From assembly GCF_014397785.1 (NCBI RefSeq), contig NZ_VZQQ01000044.1:1-49682 (forward strand): 49,682 bases of DNA. The letters run 5' to 3'. This DNA comes from Paraburkholderia podalyriae. Its GTDB lineage: Bacteria; Pseudomonadota; Gammaproteobacteria; Burkholderiales; Burkholderiaceae. Within the stretch, counting starts at the first letter, position 1. Every line of letters begins with the position of its first letter. Shown piece by piece: positions 1 through 8,182 of the stretch. The notes beneath the pieces are model-generated. The model had not been told where the DNA came from. It made no database searches and saw nothing but the letters and a program-made list of their open reading frames with translations. Made by a program: the position numbers and the translations under genes.

Positions 1-10
1 AACGAATCGT

Positions 11-127
11 TCATCCGCGAAGGCGAACGCTTTTCAAAGGAGCGACGGTTGCCAGAATCTCTCCGTCCTGACCGAGAATTTGACCTGCGACAAATCCGGC
101 ATTCCCGGCCACACTCATGATGTAGTC
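11..127 (-). pseudogene. C-terminal fragment, possibly acyl-CoA thioesterase
   Basis: An open frame on the minus strand runs from the transposon boundary to a TGA at 11-13. Its peptide begins DYIMSVAGNAGFVAG, continues GQDGEILATVA and ends at a stop. This resembles the last strands of hotdog-fold acyl-CoA thioesterases (a D-x-x-x pattern, then gG.lfd.dG.lvAsvaQ). The 5' part of the gene is missing because the Tn3-family inverted repeat starts at 128. If the assignment is right, the disrupted gene may belong to the same acyl-CoA theme as the island at 37-47 kb. The fragment is only 38 residues, so the family call is tentative. Confidence 0.35.
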
Positions 128-165
128 GGGGTACGGGGAGTAACGGAACAGAAAACCCCTTTAAG
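128..165 (+). repeat. Left terminal inverted repeat (38 bp)
   Basis: Starts GGGGTACGGGGAGTAACGG and ends CCCCTTTAAG. It is the exact reverse complement of 34317-34354. Length, the outer GGGG and the inner TTAAG all fit Tn3-family ends. Confidence 0.85.
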
Positions 166-262
166 CCTTCCAGTTATGTAGAAGCCTAAGAACATACCAT
201 CGGAGTGTGCTCGTCATCCATCCGGTCGAGAGTCATGCCCGATCGGCTCGTGTCCTTACATT

Positions 263-788
263 GGGGTCTCCGTGATTTTGATGCCGTTTACCGGGCTACG
301 CCGCTTCAAGCCCGACAAGGCATTGCGAGGCGGCCCCATTTAAATGACCATAAAAATCAGAGAGTTGCTGTTTGCCATGCCGGGGCGAGCCAGCGCCGAG
401 AGCGCGTCGCGGACATCGGGCCGCGTCGGGCGAAAAGCCACGCTGCACAAGGCTTTGCGCCCGGTGGCACTGGTCCGGCGTGAACCGGAGCGGGCCGCTC
501 GCACCAGCCTCGTCACGAGATTCGCATCCGGCGGGCAGGAATAGCGCACGATTCTCACGGCTAGAAAACCACTTTCCAGCCGGTTACCGGAGGGCGATCG
601 GGGAGAAATGCCCTTATCACCGCGAAATGGCCCCGGTTCCGGCCTGCGCCGGGGCCGTCACATGGCTGCCGAAAAGCAAACAGGAAATCGATGATTTGGT
701 TGAAGATTATTTAGGGGACAGAACGATGGGCCTTATCGCGCCTAGCTCCGACTACCCTTGTAAACGGCATCAAAATCACGGGGACCCC
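263..788. repeat. 526-bp segment bounded by 29-bp inverted repeats
   Basis: The 29 bp at 263-291 (starting GGGGTCTCCGTGATTTTGAT) and at 760-788 are reverse complements with a single mismatch. Between them no convincing gene was found; the open frames on both strands look like high-GC shadows. The arrangement is that of a non-autonomous element or an IS that lost its transposase. The family could not be identified. The rest of the 166-790 stretch holds nothing else that can be supported. Confidence 0.55.
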
Positions 789-790
789 TG

Positions 791-1216
791 ATGGGGGACA
801 ATTCGTTAGCGCAGTACGGAGTCGTCGGAAAATCGAAGCCACTCTCACCCGTGCTGGAACTCAGATACCACTTCATGCGCCCCGATGCCCGCTTCCGGCC
901 GTTTGTGGGAATGGGCATCAACTACACGTGGTTCGTGGACACGCACATTACGAACCGGCAGTTTCTTGACGACTCGTGCGGGCCTGGCTGCACGACCGAC
1001 TCGTCGCTCAGTCCGTCGTGGAACCCAACTTTCAAGGCAGGGTTCAACTTTGCGCTCAACAAACACCTGGGCATCAATGCATCGGTGACCTACATCCCGA
1101 TGTCGAGCACGCTCACGACGGACGCAAGAACCGCCGCCGGCTCGCACATCGTGACGAAACTTCGCATCCATCCAGATCCGCTTATTACACAGCCGGACCT
1201 TGCCTACACGTTTTGA
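791..1216 (+). pseudogene. OmpW family outer-membrane protein, N-terminally truncated
   Basis: The 141-residue frame matches the C-terminal two thirds of OmpW-type eight-stranded beta-barrels: PLSPVLELRYHF, then FRPFVGMGINYTWF, FKAGFNFALNKHLGINASVTYIPM, and a C-terminal strand ending in the aromatic residue LAYTF. OmpW proteins are usually a little over 200 residues and begin with a signal peptide. Here the signal sequence and first strands are missing. The break lies beside the inverted repeat at 760-788, suggesting that insertion removed the 5' end. Without a signal peptide the product would not reach the outer membrane, so this is probably a remnant. Confidence 0.7.
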
Positions 1217-1349
1217 AGGTGCCCCACGACCGTCATCCGGACTCGAGCAGCATGCTCGCTGGATGACGCGAAACGCCCGGTGCTTTCCTAGCCGGCCCAC
1301 CGTAGCGTCGTCCTGTTGGCACGAGGCGATGAGACGCGCATAGGGTGCT

Positions 1350-2627
1350 TCAACGTGTGGGGCTGCGCCTCGGAAACATCATCGCGACGACGAGGCCGCC
1401 ATCGGACGCGTTGGAGATTTGAAGTGTGCCGCCGTGATGGCGAACGAGACGGCGCACGATGGCGAGACCGAGGCCGCTATGCGCGGTGCCACCGCGCGCG
1501 GGATCGAGCCGCACGAAAGGGCGCAGCACGCGGTCGAGGTCGGGCGCGGGCACGCCGGCACCATGGTCGCGCACCACGAGTTCGTAATGCTCCTCATGCG
1601 CTCGCGTGGATATCTCGACGGGCGGCTCGCCGTAGGTCAGCGCATTCTCGACGAGGTTCGACAGAATGCGGTCGACATCGACGATGGGCAGCATGAAGTC
1701 CGGCCCCGCGCGCAGGTCGAGCGTGACGAGCGCGTCTGCGTCCTGTTCGCCGCCAGGACTCAGCGGGTCCGCGTAATCGCAGCGGCAGTGCGCGTCCACG
1801 CTGATCTGCGGCGAGCCTTCGGGGCTCTCCCTGGCAAAGTCGAGGAACTGCGTGATGACGCGCGACATGGATTCGGCATCGCGCAGGAAACCATCGCGAT
1901 CGCCCGGATCGGCAAGCAGGTCCGCACGCACCTGCATGCGCGTGATCGGCGTGCGCAGATCGTGCGCGATGCTCGCGAGCATCACGGCGCGCTCGCGCTC
2001 GACCTCGGCCAGTTCGCGCGTCATGTCGTTGAAGTCGCCGATCAGCTCGCGGAGCTCGCGCGGCCCGCGCTTGCGCACGTGGCTCAAGTGATGGCCCGTA
2101 CGATGCTCGCGCGCGGCTGCGGCGAGGTCGCGGATCGGCCGGTTGAGTTGCCAGGCAAGCACGACAGCGACCACGATGGCGAACACCAGCGTGAGCGCCA
2201 GCACGCCGGTGAAACGGCTCAGCGGCACCTCCGCCTGCGGCAGCACGATGCCGCGCGAGCTGCCCGCGGGCAGGACGCGGAGCGTGCCTTCGCTGTCCAG
2301 CGCGACGTGGCTGCCTGCGGGCAGGACGCGCCTCAGACGCTGCTCGAGCGGCCCTATCGTGTCGTTGAGGAAACGCTGACCGTCGGCGGGCGGGAGCCCG
2401 TGAATGTCCACCAGAGAAATGCCGAGGATGTCCGCCACGGAACGTTCGTGCCCGGTGTCCTGCTGGCTCATTTGTGCACCGGCCTCCACAACGCGCGAGA
2501 TATGGGACGCGGCGAGGCTCGCCCGTGTGCGGTCGATCAGCAGCAGCGACGTGAGGTGCACGAGTAGGAGCAGGCCAACCGTGGTGACCACGAGCCGGCC
2601 AAACACCGTATCAAGCGGATTCTTCAT
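1350..2627 (-). CDS. Sensor histidine kinase (EnvZ/OmpR class), intact copy
   Basis: This is a 425-residue inner-membrane sensor kinase paired with the response regulator at 2611-3414. Transmembrane segments lie at about residues 8-30 and 138-160, enclosing a periplasmic domain of about 105 residues. A HAMP linker follows (about 160-212). The dimerisation H-box ASIAHDLRTPITRM places the phosphoacceptor at His222. The ATP-binding domain has N-box NLVENALTYG (Asn328), G1 RDHGAGVP and G2 SGLGLAIV. The first 17 bases overlap the regulator's 3' end, so the two are one transcript, regulator first. The gene points away from the RND operon starting at 3671, the usual layout for local pump control. 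The signal is unknown. Codons for residues 1 to about 277 lie inside a duplicated segment; the catalytic domain exists only in this copy. Confidence 0.92.
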   Translation of the reverse strand: MKNPLDTVFGRLVVTTVGLLLLVHLTSLLLIDRTRASLAASHISRVVEAGAQMSQQDTGHERSVADILGISLVDIHGLPPADGQRFLNDTIGPLEQRLRRVLPAGSHVALDSEGTLRVLPAGSSRGIVLPQAEVPLSRFTGVLALTLVFAIVVAVVLAWQLNRPIRDLAAAAREHRTGHHLSHVRKRGPRELRELIGDFNDMTRELAEVERERAVMLASIAHDLRTPITRMQVRADLLADPGDRDGFLRDAESMSRVITQFLDFARESPEGSPQISVDAHCRCDYADPLSPGGEQDADALVTLDLRAGPDFMLPIVDVDRILSNLVENALTYGEPPVEISTRAHEEHYELVVRDHGAGVPAPDLDRVLRPFVRLDPARGGTAHSGLGLAIVRRLVRHHGGTLQISNASDGGLVVAMMFPRRSPTR

Positions 2628-3414
2628 CGGCCGGGTTGTCGGGAATGAACATGTAGCCGACGCCGCGCATGGTTTGCAGCCGGCGGGGATTGGACGGGTC
2701 GTCCTCGATCAGCCGGCGCAGGCGCCACACCGGTACGTCGATGCCGCGTTCCGTGACTTCGGCATCCGGGCCGTGGAGCAGCTCGATGAGGCGCGTACGC
2801 GAAAGCGTTTCCATGGGGTGCGAGGCGAGCACTTCGAGCAGCGCGTATTCGCCGCCCGTGAGCTTCACGGGTTCGCCGTCGCACAGGAGCGTGCGCGTCG
2901 AGAAATCGAGTTCGAAACGTCCGAACCGGCACGGCGCGCGCTTCTCCGGCGCCGCCGTGGTCTGCGGCTGGCCCTGCCGGCGCAGCACCGCGTGGATGCG
3001 CGCGAGCAGTTCCTGCGGCATGAAGGGCTTGCCGAGATAGTCGTCCGCGCCGAGTTCGAGCCCGAGCACACGGTCCACGCCTTCAGCGCGGGCCGTGAGC
3101 ATGACGACCGGAATCGTGTCGCCGCTGGCTCGCAGCTGCTTGAGCGCCGTGAGGCCATCCACGCCCGGCATCATGAGGTCCAGCACGATGACGGATGGGC
3201 GCTCGCGTTCCAGCCGCCGCGCCAGATTCGTGGCGTCGTGCAATACGGAGAACGCGATGCCGCGCTGCTGGAAGAACTTGCGCAGCAGATCGCGCAGTTC
3301 GGCGTCGTCGTCGACGAGCAGGACTTGCAGGGCGGAATCGGGCGTGGAAGGTGCGTGCACTTCAGGCATTCGGGGCGGCATGAGGACGGGGTTATCGTAG
3401 CCCGGAAAGGGCAC
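2611..3414 (-). CDS. OmpR/PhoB-family response regulator, copy A
   Basis: The protein has 267 residues with an N-terminal receiver domain: acidic pair in LLVDDDAELRDLL (Asp35-37), phosphoacceptor Asp79 in VIVLDLMMPGVDGL, Thr in MLTARAEG, and Lys129 in GADDYLGKPF. A C-terminal winged helix follows, with the signature GGEYALLEVLASHP and VWRLRRLIEDDP. It is expected to be phosphorylated by the kinase encoded just downstream and to bind tandem repeats in the divergent promoter. Several ATGs precede the receiver domain (codons 1, 12, 16), none with a strong ribosome-binding site, so the true N-terminus may be up to 15 residues shorter. An identical gene sits at 12725-13528 in front of the second pump, so one regulator population could serve both operons. 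Confidence 0.93.
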   Translation of the reverse strand: MPFPGYDNPVLMPPRMPEVHAPSTPDSALQVLLVDDDAELRDLLRKFFQQRGIAFSVLHDATNLARRLERERPSVIVLDLMMPGVDGLTALKQLRASGDTIPVVMLTARAEGVDRVLGLELGADDYLGKPFMPQELLARIHAVLRRQGQPQTTAAPEKRAPCRFGRFELDFSTRTLLCDGEPVKLTGGEYALLEVLASHPMETLSRTRLIELLHGPDAEVTERGIDVPVWRLRRLIEDDPSNPRRLQTMRGVGYMFIPDNPADEESA

Positions 3415-3532
3415 GATTGGCTTTCGGAATATTACTGAGATCTGCGGTCGCTAACGCAAAGGCCGCGTCGTCCCGCGTTTCGTGCGCCGAACGCCCGAAT
3501 CTCTTTCGCCGGTCTTGATGCGTCACTGGACA

Positions 3533-3547
3533 GTAAGTTTCCGTAAG
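3533..3547 (+). promoter_or_regulatory. Candidate response-regulator site, 10-bp spaced repeat
   Basis: Two GTAAG half-sites begin at 3533 and 3543, exactly one helical turn apart, as expected for tandem OmpR/PhoB-type binding. The site lies in the 256-bp region between the divergent regulator gene and the RND operon, 124 bp upstream of the adaptor start. It is conserved in copy B at 13647-13661. Assignment rests on position and spacing only. Confidence 0.4.
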
Positions 3548-3670
3548 CACGAAAACATGCGGCATCGGTAGCTTTACGCCTTGCCCAGCACCCGGTCCAG
3601 CTACGGCTTCCATTAAGGCTCCCGCCACGGCGCCCGGTGCGGTCCCGTTCTCGCGTCGCGAGGCATTGCG

Positions 3671-4954
3671 ATGTCCAACAGGTCAAAGATGAAGACGCCA
3701 ACCACCCTGATCCACGATGCGCACCACCGCCTGCACCGCCTGCGTTGGAGGCCGCGTCGGCTGTTTGCAGCACTCTCGATGCTCGCGATACTGGGCACCG
3801 CCGGCTGCAACAGGCAAGCAGGCCCACCCGCCGGCTTTCCCCCGCAAACCGCCCAAGTGGGCGTACTCACGCTCGCACCGCAGCGGATCGTAGAGACCGC
3901 CGAGCTCTCCGGCCGGCTTTCCTCGCAGAAGGTCTCCGACGTCCGCCCGCAGGTGAGCGGCATCATCCTCAAGCGGCTCTTCGTGGAAGGAAGCGACGTG
4001 AAGGCGGGCCAGGTGCTCTACCAGATCGATCCCGCCACCTACCAGGCCGCCTACGACCAGGCACGCGGCACGCTCGAGAAAGCGCGCGCCACGCTCGCCT
4101 CCGCGAAGACGAAGGCGGACCGCTACACGGACCTCGTGAAGATCAACGCCGTGAGCAAGCAGGACTACGACGATGCGGTTGCCGCCGTTCGCGAGGATGC
4201 CGCGGATGTCACCGCCGACGAGGCATCGCTCGAATCCGCGCGCGTGAACCTCGAATACACGCGCGTGCGGGCGCCCATTTCAGGCCGCATCGGCGCATCG
4301 ACCGTGACCGAGGGTGCGCTCGTCACCTCGGACCAGACCACCGCGCTCGCCACGATCCAGGCGTTCGACCAGATGTATCTCGACGTCACGCGCCCCAGCA
4401 CGGAATGGCTGAAGCTGCGCAAAGCGTTCGCCTCCGGGCGCCTGAAGAAGACCGGCAGCGACAGCGCCGTCGTCACGCTTGTGATGGAAGACGGCACGGA
4501 ATACGCACACCCCGGCGCGCTGCAGTTCTCCGGCGTCACGGTGGACGCCACCACGGGTTCGGTCACGTTGCGCAGCACGTTCCCGAATCCCGAACGCGAA
4601 TTGCTGCCCGGCATGTTCGTGCGCGCGAGCCTGGAAGAAGGCGAGAACGACAACGCGATACTCGTGCCGCAGATGGCAGTAACACGCGCGTCGGACGGCA
4701 AGGCAAGCATCTACGTCGTGGACGCGTCCGGCAAGGCCCAGCAGGCGACCGTGGTCGCCGACAACGCGTTCGGCGACCAATGGATCGTGACCTCGGGCCT
4801 GCACGCCGGTGACCGCGTGATCGTGAGCGGTTTGCAGAGCGAGCATGCGGGGGCGCCGGTCAAGGTGGTCGCCGATACGTCGCAGACGGGATCGAATGCA
4901 CCATCGGATGCGTCAGCAGCAAGCGCGGCCCCGGCCGTGTCCGCGCAACGCTAG
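3671..4954 (+). CDS. RND periplasmic adaptor (MexA/AcrA family lipoprotein)
   Basis: This 427-residue membrane-fusion protein links the RND transporter to the outer-membrane channel. The N-terminus is a lipoprotein signal with lipobox LGTAGC, so the mature protein should be acylated and anchored in the inner membrane. Then follow a lipoyl half-motif (VSGIILKRLFVEGSDVKAGQVLYQIDP), a coiled-coil hairpin rich in Ala/Lys/Asp, the second lipoyl half (YTRVRAPISGRIG), and beta-barrel and membrane-proximal domains. The tail is Ala/Ser rich. ATG 3671 was chosen for a GAGG eight bases upstream; ATG 3689 is an alternative. It is the first gene of a tightly packed three-gene efflux operon, 12 bp before the transporter gene, and diverges from the two-component system. 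Confidence 0.93.
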   Translation: MSNRSKMKTPTTLIHDAHHRLHRLRWRPRRLFAALSMLAILGTAGCNRQAGPPAGFPPQTAQVGVLTLAPQRIVETAELSGRLSSQKVSDVRPQVSGIILKRLFVEGSDVKAGQVLYQIDPATYQAAYDQARGTLEKARATLASAKTKADRYTDLVKINAVSKQDYDDAVAAVREDAADVTADEASLESARVNLEYTRVRAPISGRIGASTVTEGALVTSDQTTALATIQAFDQMYLDVTRPSTEWLKLRKAFASGRLKKTGSDSAVVTLVMEDGTEYAHPGALQFSGVTVDATTGSVTLRSTFPNPERELLPGMFVRASLEEGENDNAILVPQMAVTRASDGKASIYVVDASGKAQQATVVADNAFGDQWIVTSGLHAGDRVIVSGLQSEHAGAPVKVVADTSQTGSNAPSDASAASAAPAVSAQR

Positions 4955-4966
4955 GCGGAGAACGAC

Positions 4967-7900
4967 ATGGCAGAGTTCTTCATCAAGCGTCCGATTCTCG
5001 CGTGGGTCGCCGCCATCGTCATCATGCTGGTGGGTGCCGCCGCGGTCACGAGCCTTCCCGTCGAGCAGTACCCCACCATCGCGCCACCCTCGGTACAGGT
5101 CACGGCGACCTACCCCGGCGCCTCAGCCGAGACCGTGGCGGCAACCGTCACCCAGGTAATCGAGCAGAAGCTGAGCGGCATCGACAACGTGCTGTACATG
5201 TCCTCCACGAGCAGTTCCGCGGGGCAGGGCACCATCACGTTGACGTTCAATCCCGGCACGAACCCCGACATTGCGCAGGTGCAAGTCCAGAACAAGGTGA
5301 CGCAGGCCACGCCCACCTTGCCCCAGACCGTGCAGGAACAAGGCGTGCAGGTGGCGAAGGCATCGACGAACTACCTCATGATCGTCGCGCTCTCATCGCC
5401 GGGCGGCACCTGGAATTCAGTGGATCTCGGCAACATCATCGCCACCCAGATCGAAGATCCGCTCTCGCAGCTCAACGGCGTGGGCGACGTCACGCTGTTC
5501 GGCGCGCAGCACGCCATGCGCATCTGGCTCAATCCGGTGAAGCTGCGCAGCTACGGCCTCACGGCCTCGGACGTCACCACGGCGATCACCAATCAGAACG
5601 TCGAGCTCACCACCGGCCAAGTCGGCGGCGCGCCCGCAACGGACTCGCAGGCCATCAACGCGACCATCCGCTCATCGAGCCTGCTCACCACCGCCGACCA
5701 GTTCGCCAACATTCTGCTGCGCGTGAACAGCGACGGCTCCCGTGTGCTGATCAAGGATGTCGCGCGGGTCGAGGTGGGCGGCGACAGCTACGAGACCTCG
5801 GCGCGCCTGAACGGCAAGCCCGCGGCGGCACTTGCCATCAAGCTCGCCACCGGCGCCAACGCGCTGCAGGTCGCAAACGCGGTTCGTGCGAAGCTTGCCG
5901 AACTCCAGCCGCAGTTGCCGAAGGACGTGGCGTTCAGGTATCCGTACGACACCACGCCGTTCGTACGCATCTCGATCGAAGAGGTCGTGAAGACGCTGTG
6001 CGAAGCCGTCGTGCTCGTGTTCCTCGTGATGTACCTGTTCCTGCAGAACGTGCGCGCCACGCTGATTCCCACCATCGTGGTGCCGGTGGCGCTGCTCGGC
6101 ACGTTCGGCGTGATGTCGATGATCGGCTTTTCGATCAACGTGCTTTCGATGTTCGCCATGGTGCTCGCCATCGGCCTGCTCGTGGACGACGCGATCGTCG
6201 TGGTGGAAAACGTCGAACGCATCATGATCGAGGAGAAGCTCGAACCGAAGGAAGCCACGCACAAGGCGATGGGCCAGATCACGGGCGCGCTGATCGGCGT
6301 GACCACGGTGCTCACCGCGGTGTTCATCCCGATGGCGTTCTTCTCGGGCTCCACCGGCGCGATCTACCGGCAGTTCTCCATCACGATCGTCTCCGCGATG
6401 CTGCTTTCGGTGATGCTCGCGCTCACGCTCACGCCGGCCTTGTGCGCCACGCTGCTCAAGCGTGCCGACGTGGAACATCACGAGAAGCGCGGCTTCTTCG
6501 GCTGGTTCAACCGCTGGTTCGCCAAAAGCAATGCGGGCTACAGCAGCAGCTCGCTCGCCCGCGTGGTCGCGAAGCCCACGCGCTACATGCTCGTCTACGG
6601 CGTGATCGCCGGCATCGTGGCGTTGCTCTACGTCACGCTGCCCTCCTCGTTCCTGCCCGACGAAGACCAGGGCTACTTCATCGTGTCGATCAGCGCGCCC
6701 GCAGGCACGCCGGCCTCGCGCGCGCTGAAGACGGTGGAGGCAGTCGAGCACTACGTGCTGAACGACGAACCGGGTGTCAAGCAGGTCATCGCCATCAACG
6801 GTTTCAGCTTCAACGGCCAGGGGCAGAACAACGCCATCGCCTTCGTGAGCCTCAAGGACTGGAGCCAGCGGGGCTCTCATGACAGCGCGCAGGCCATCAT
6901 CGCGCGCGCCAACCAGCATTTCGCGGCGAACCGCGATGCGCAGATCTTCGTGCTGAATCCGCCCGCCATTCAGGAACTCGGGACGCAGAGCGGCCTCGAC
7001 TTCGAGATAGAAGACCGCGGCGGCGCCGGGCACGACAAGCTGCTCACGGTGCGCAACCAGTTCCTCGGCATGGCGTCGAAGGATCCCACGCTCGCGATGG
7101 TGCGCCCGTCCGGCCTCGAAGATACGCCGCAGTTGCAGGTGGATATCGACCGCGAAAAGGCCAACGCGCTCGGGCTTTCCATCTCGGACGTCAACGACAC
7201 GTTGCAGACCGCGTTCGGTTCGTCCTACGTGAACAACTACATCGACACGGGGCGTGTGCAGAAGGTCTACGTGCAGTCGGATGCGCCGTATCGCATGATG
7301 CCCACCGATCTCGGCGACTGGTATGTGAAGGCGAGCAGTACCTCGTCGAGTTCGTCTTCGTCTTCGTCGTCTTCGACAACCACCACGAGCACCAGTAGCA
7401 GCACCACAGGCTACGACTCCACCATGGCGCCGTTCTCGTCGTTCGCGAAGAGCCACTGGACGTTCGGGCCGCCGCAGATCGAGCGCTACAACCGGCAACT
7501 CGCCATGGGCATTTCAGCCGCCACGCAGCCCGGCGTGAGCACCGGCGAAGCGATGAACGCGGTCGAACAACTAGCCCGCAAACTGCCGCCCGGCTTCGCC
7601 GTGGAATGGACGGGACAGTCCTACCAGGAGAAGCAGGCCGGCTCCCAGGCCACGATGCTCTATGCGATCTCGCTCGTCATCGTATTCCTGTGTCTCGCGG
7701 GCCTCTACGAAAGCTGGTCGATCCCGCTCGCGGTGTTGCTCGTCGTACCGCTCGGCGTGCTCGGTGCGCTGCTCGCCGCGCATGGACGCGGACTCTCCAA
7801 CGACATCTACTTCAAGGTGGGGCTGCTGACCACCATCGGACTCTCCACGAAGAACGCGATTCTGATCGTCGAGTTCGCCAAGGACCTTCAGGCGCAGGGA

Positions 7901-8182
7901 CACAGTCTCGTCGACGCCGTGCTCGAAGCCGCCCATATGCGCCTGCGCCCCATCCTCATGACCTCGCTCGCGTTCGTGTTCGGCGTGCTGCCGCTCGTTA
8001 TCAGCACGGGCGCCGGCGCCAGCGCGCGCCATGCGATCGGCACGGGCGTGACGGGCGGCATGATCGCCGCCACGGTACTCGCTATCTTCTTCGTACCTGT
8101 CTTCTTTGTCGTGGTACGCAGACTGTTCAAGGAACACGGCCATACCATGGATGCGGCGGAAACCAACGAGGGCAACGCATGA
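4967..8182 (+). CDS. RND efflux transporter (MexB/AcrB, HAE1 family)
   Basis: The product is a 1071-residue proton-driven inner-membrane drug exporter. The N-terminus MAEFFIKRPILAWV is typical of HAE1 pumps. Proton-relay residues are present: Asp407-Asp408 in GLLVDDAIVVVENVER of TM4 and Lys962 in GLSTKNAILIVEF of TM10. Two repeats of six transmembrane helices each carry a large periplasmic porter loop. The length exceeds AcrB (1049) because of a low-complexity Ser/Thr run at about residues 790-817, between DWYVK and MAPFSSF, in a periplasmic loop that is short in AcrB. The coding sequence overlaps the channel gene by four bases (ATGA). With its adaptor and channel this is a complete tripartite pump; substrates cannot be read from sequence. 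Confidence 0.95.
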   Translation: MAEFFIKRPILAWVAAIVIMLVGAAAVTSLPVEQYPTIAPPSVQVTATYPGASAETVAATVTQVIEQKLSGIDNVLYMSSTSSSAGQGTITLTFNPGTNPDIAQVQVQNKVTQATPTLPQTVQEQGVQVAKASTNYLMIVALSSPGGTWNSVDLGNIIATQIEDPLSQLNGVGDVTLFGAQHAMRIWLNPVKLRSYGLTASDVTTAITNQNVELTTGQVGGAPATDSQAINATIRSSSLLTTADQFANILLRVNSDGSRVLIKDVARVEVGGDSYETSARLNGKPAAALAIKLATGANALQVANAVRAKLAELQPQLPKDVAFRYPYDTTPFVRISIEEVVKTLCEAVVLVFLVMYLFLQNVRATLIPTIVVPVALLGTFGVMSMIGFSINVLSMFAMVLAIGLLVDDAIVVVENVERIMIEEKLEPKEATHKAMGQITGALIGVTTVLTAVFIPMAFFSGSTGAIYRQFSITIVSAMLLSVMLALTLTPALCATLLKRADVEHHEKRGFFGWFNRWFAKSNAGYSSSSLARVVAKPTRYMLVYGVIAGIVALLYVTLPSSFLPDEDQGYFIVSISAPAGTPASRALKTVEAVEHYVLNDEPGVKQVIAINGFSFNGQGQNNAIAFVSLKDWSQRGSHDSAQAIIARANQHFAANRDAQIFVLNPPAIQELGTQSGLDFEIEDRGGAGHDKLLTVRNQFLGMASKDPTLAMVRPSGLEDTPQLQVDIDREKANALGLSISDVNDTLQTAFGSSYVNNYIDTGRVQKVYVQSDAPYRMMPTDLGDWYVKASSTSSSSSSSSSSSTTTTSTSSSTTGYDSTMAPFSSFAKSHWTFGPPQIERYNRQLAMGISAATQPGVSTGEAMNAVEQLARKLPPGFAVEWTGQSYQEKQAGSQATMLYAISLVIVFLCLAGLYESWSIPLAVLLVVPLGVLGALLAAHGRGLSNDIYFKVGLLTTIGLSTKNAILIVEFAKDLQAQGHSLVDAVLEAAHMRLRPILMTSLAFVFGVLPLVISTGAGASARHAIGTGVTGGMIAATVLAIFFVPVFFVVVRRLFKEHGHTMDAAETNEGNA

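Larger units (their letters stand above)
1795..3571. repeat. 1777-bp direct repeat, copy A (regulator module)
   Basis: This matches 11909-13685 with a constant offset of 10114 and no indel at the boundaries checked; the encoded regulator proteins are identical. It covers the kinase region for residues 1-277, the whole response regulator and 157 bp of the divergent promoter region. The two copies have unrelated DNA on both sides. Confidence 0.9.

Noticed and set aside
1419..2567. Long plus-strand open frame opposite the histidine kinase
   Set aside because: It is the GC-rich antisense shadow of the kinase, with Arg/His/Ala-biased composition and no domain. The same applies to the plus-strand frames at 2404-3438 and 12518-13552.
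5672..7498. 608-codon minus-strand frame inside the first RND transporter gene
   Set aside because: Very Arg/His/Glu-rich shadow without domain signatures; the plus strand has a clear RND protein with all key residues.
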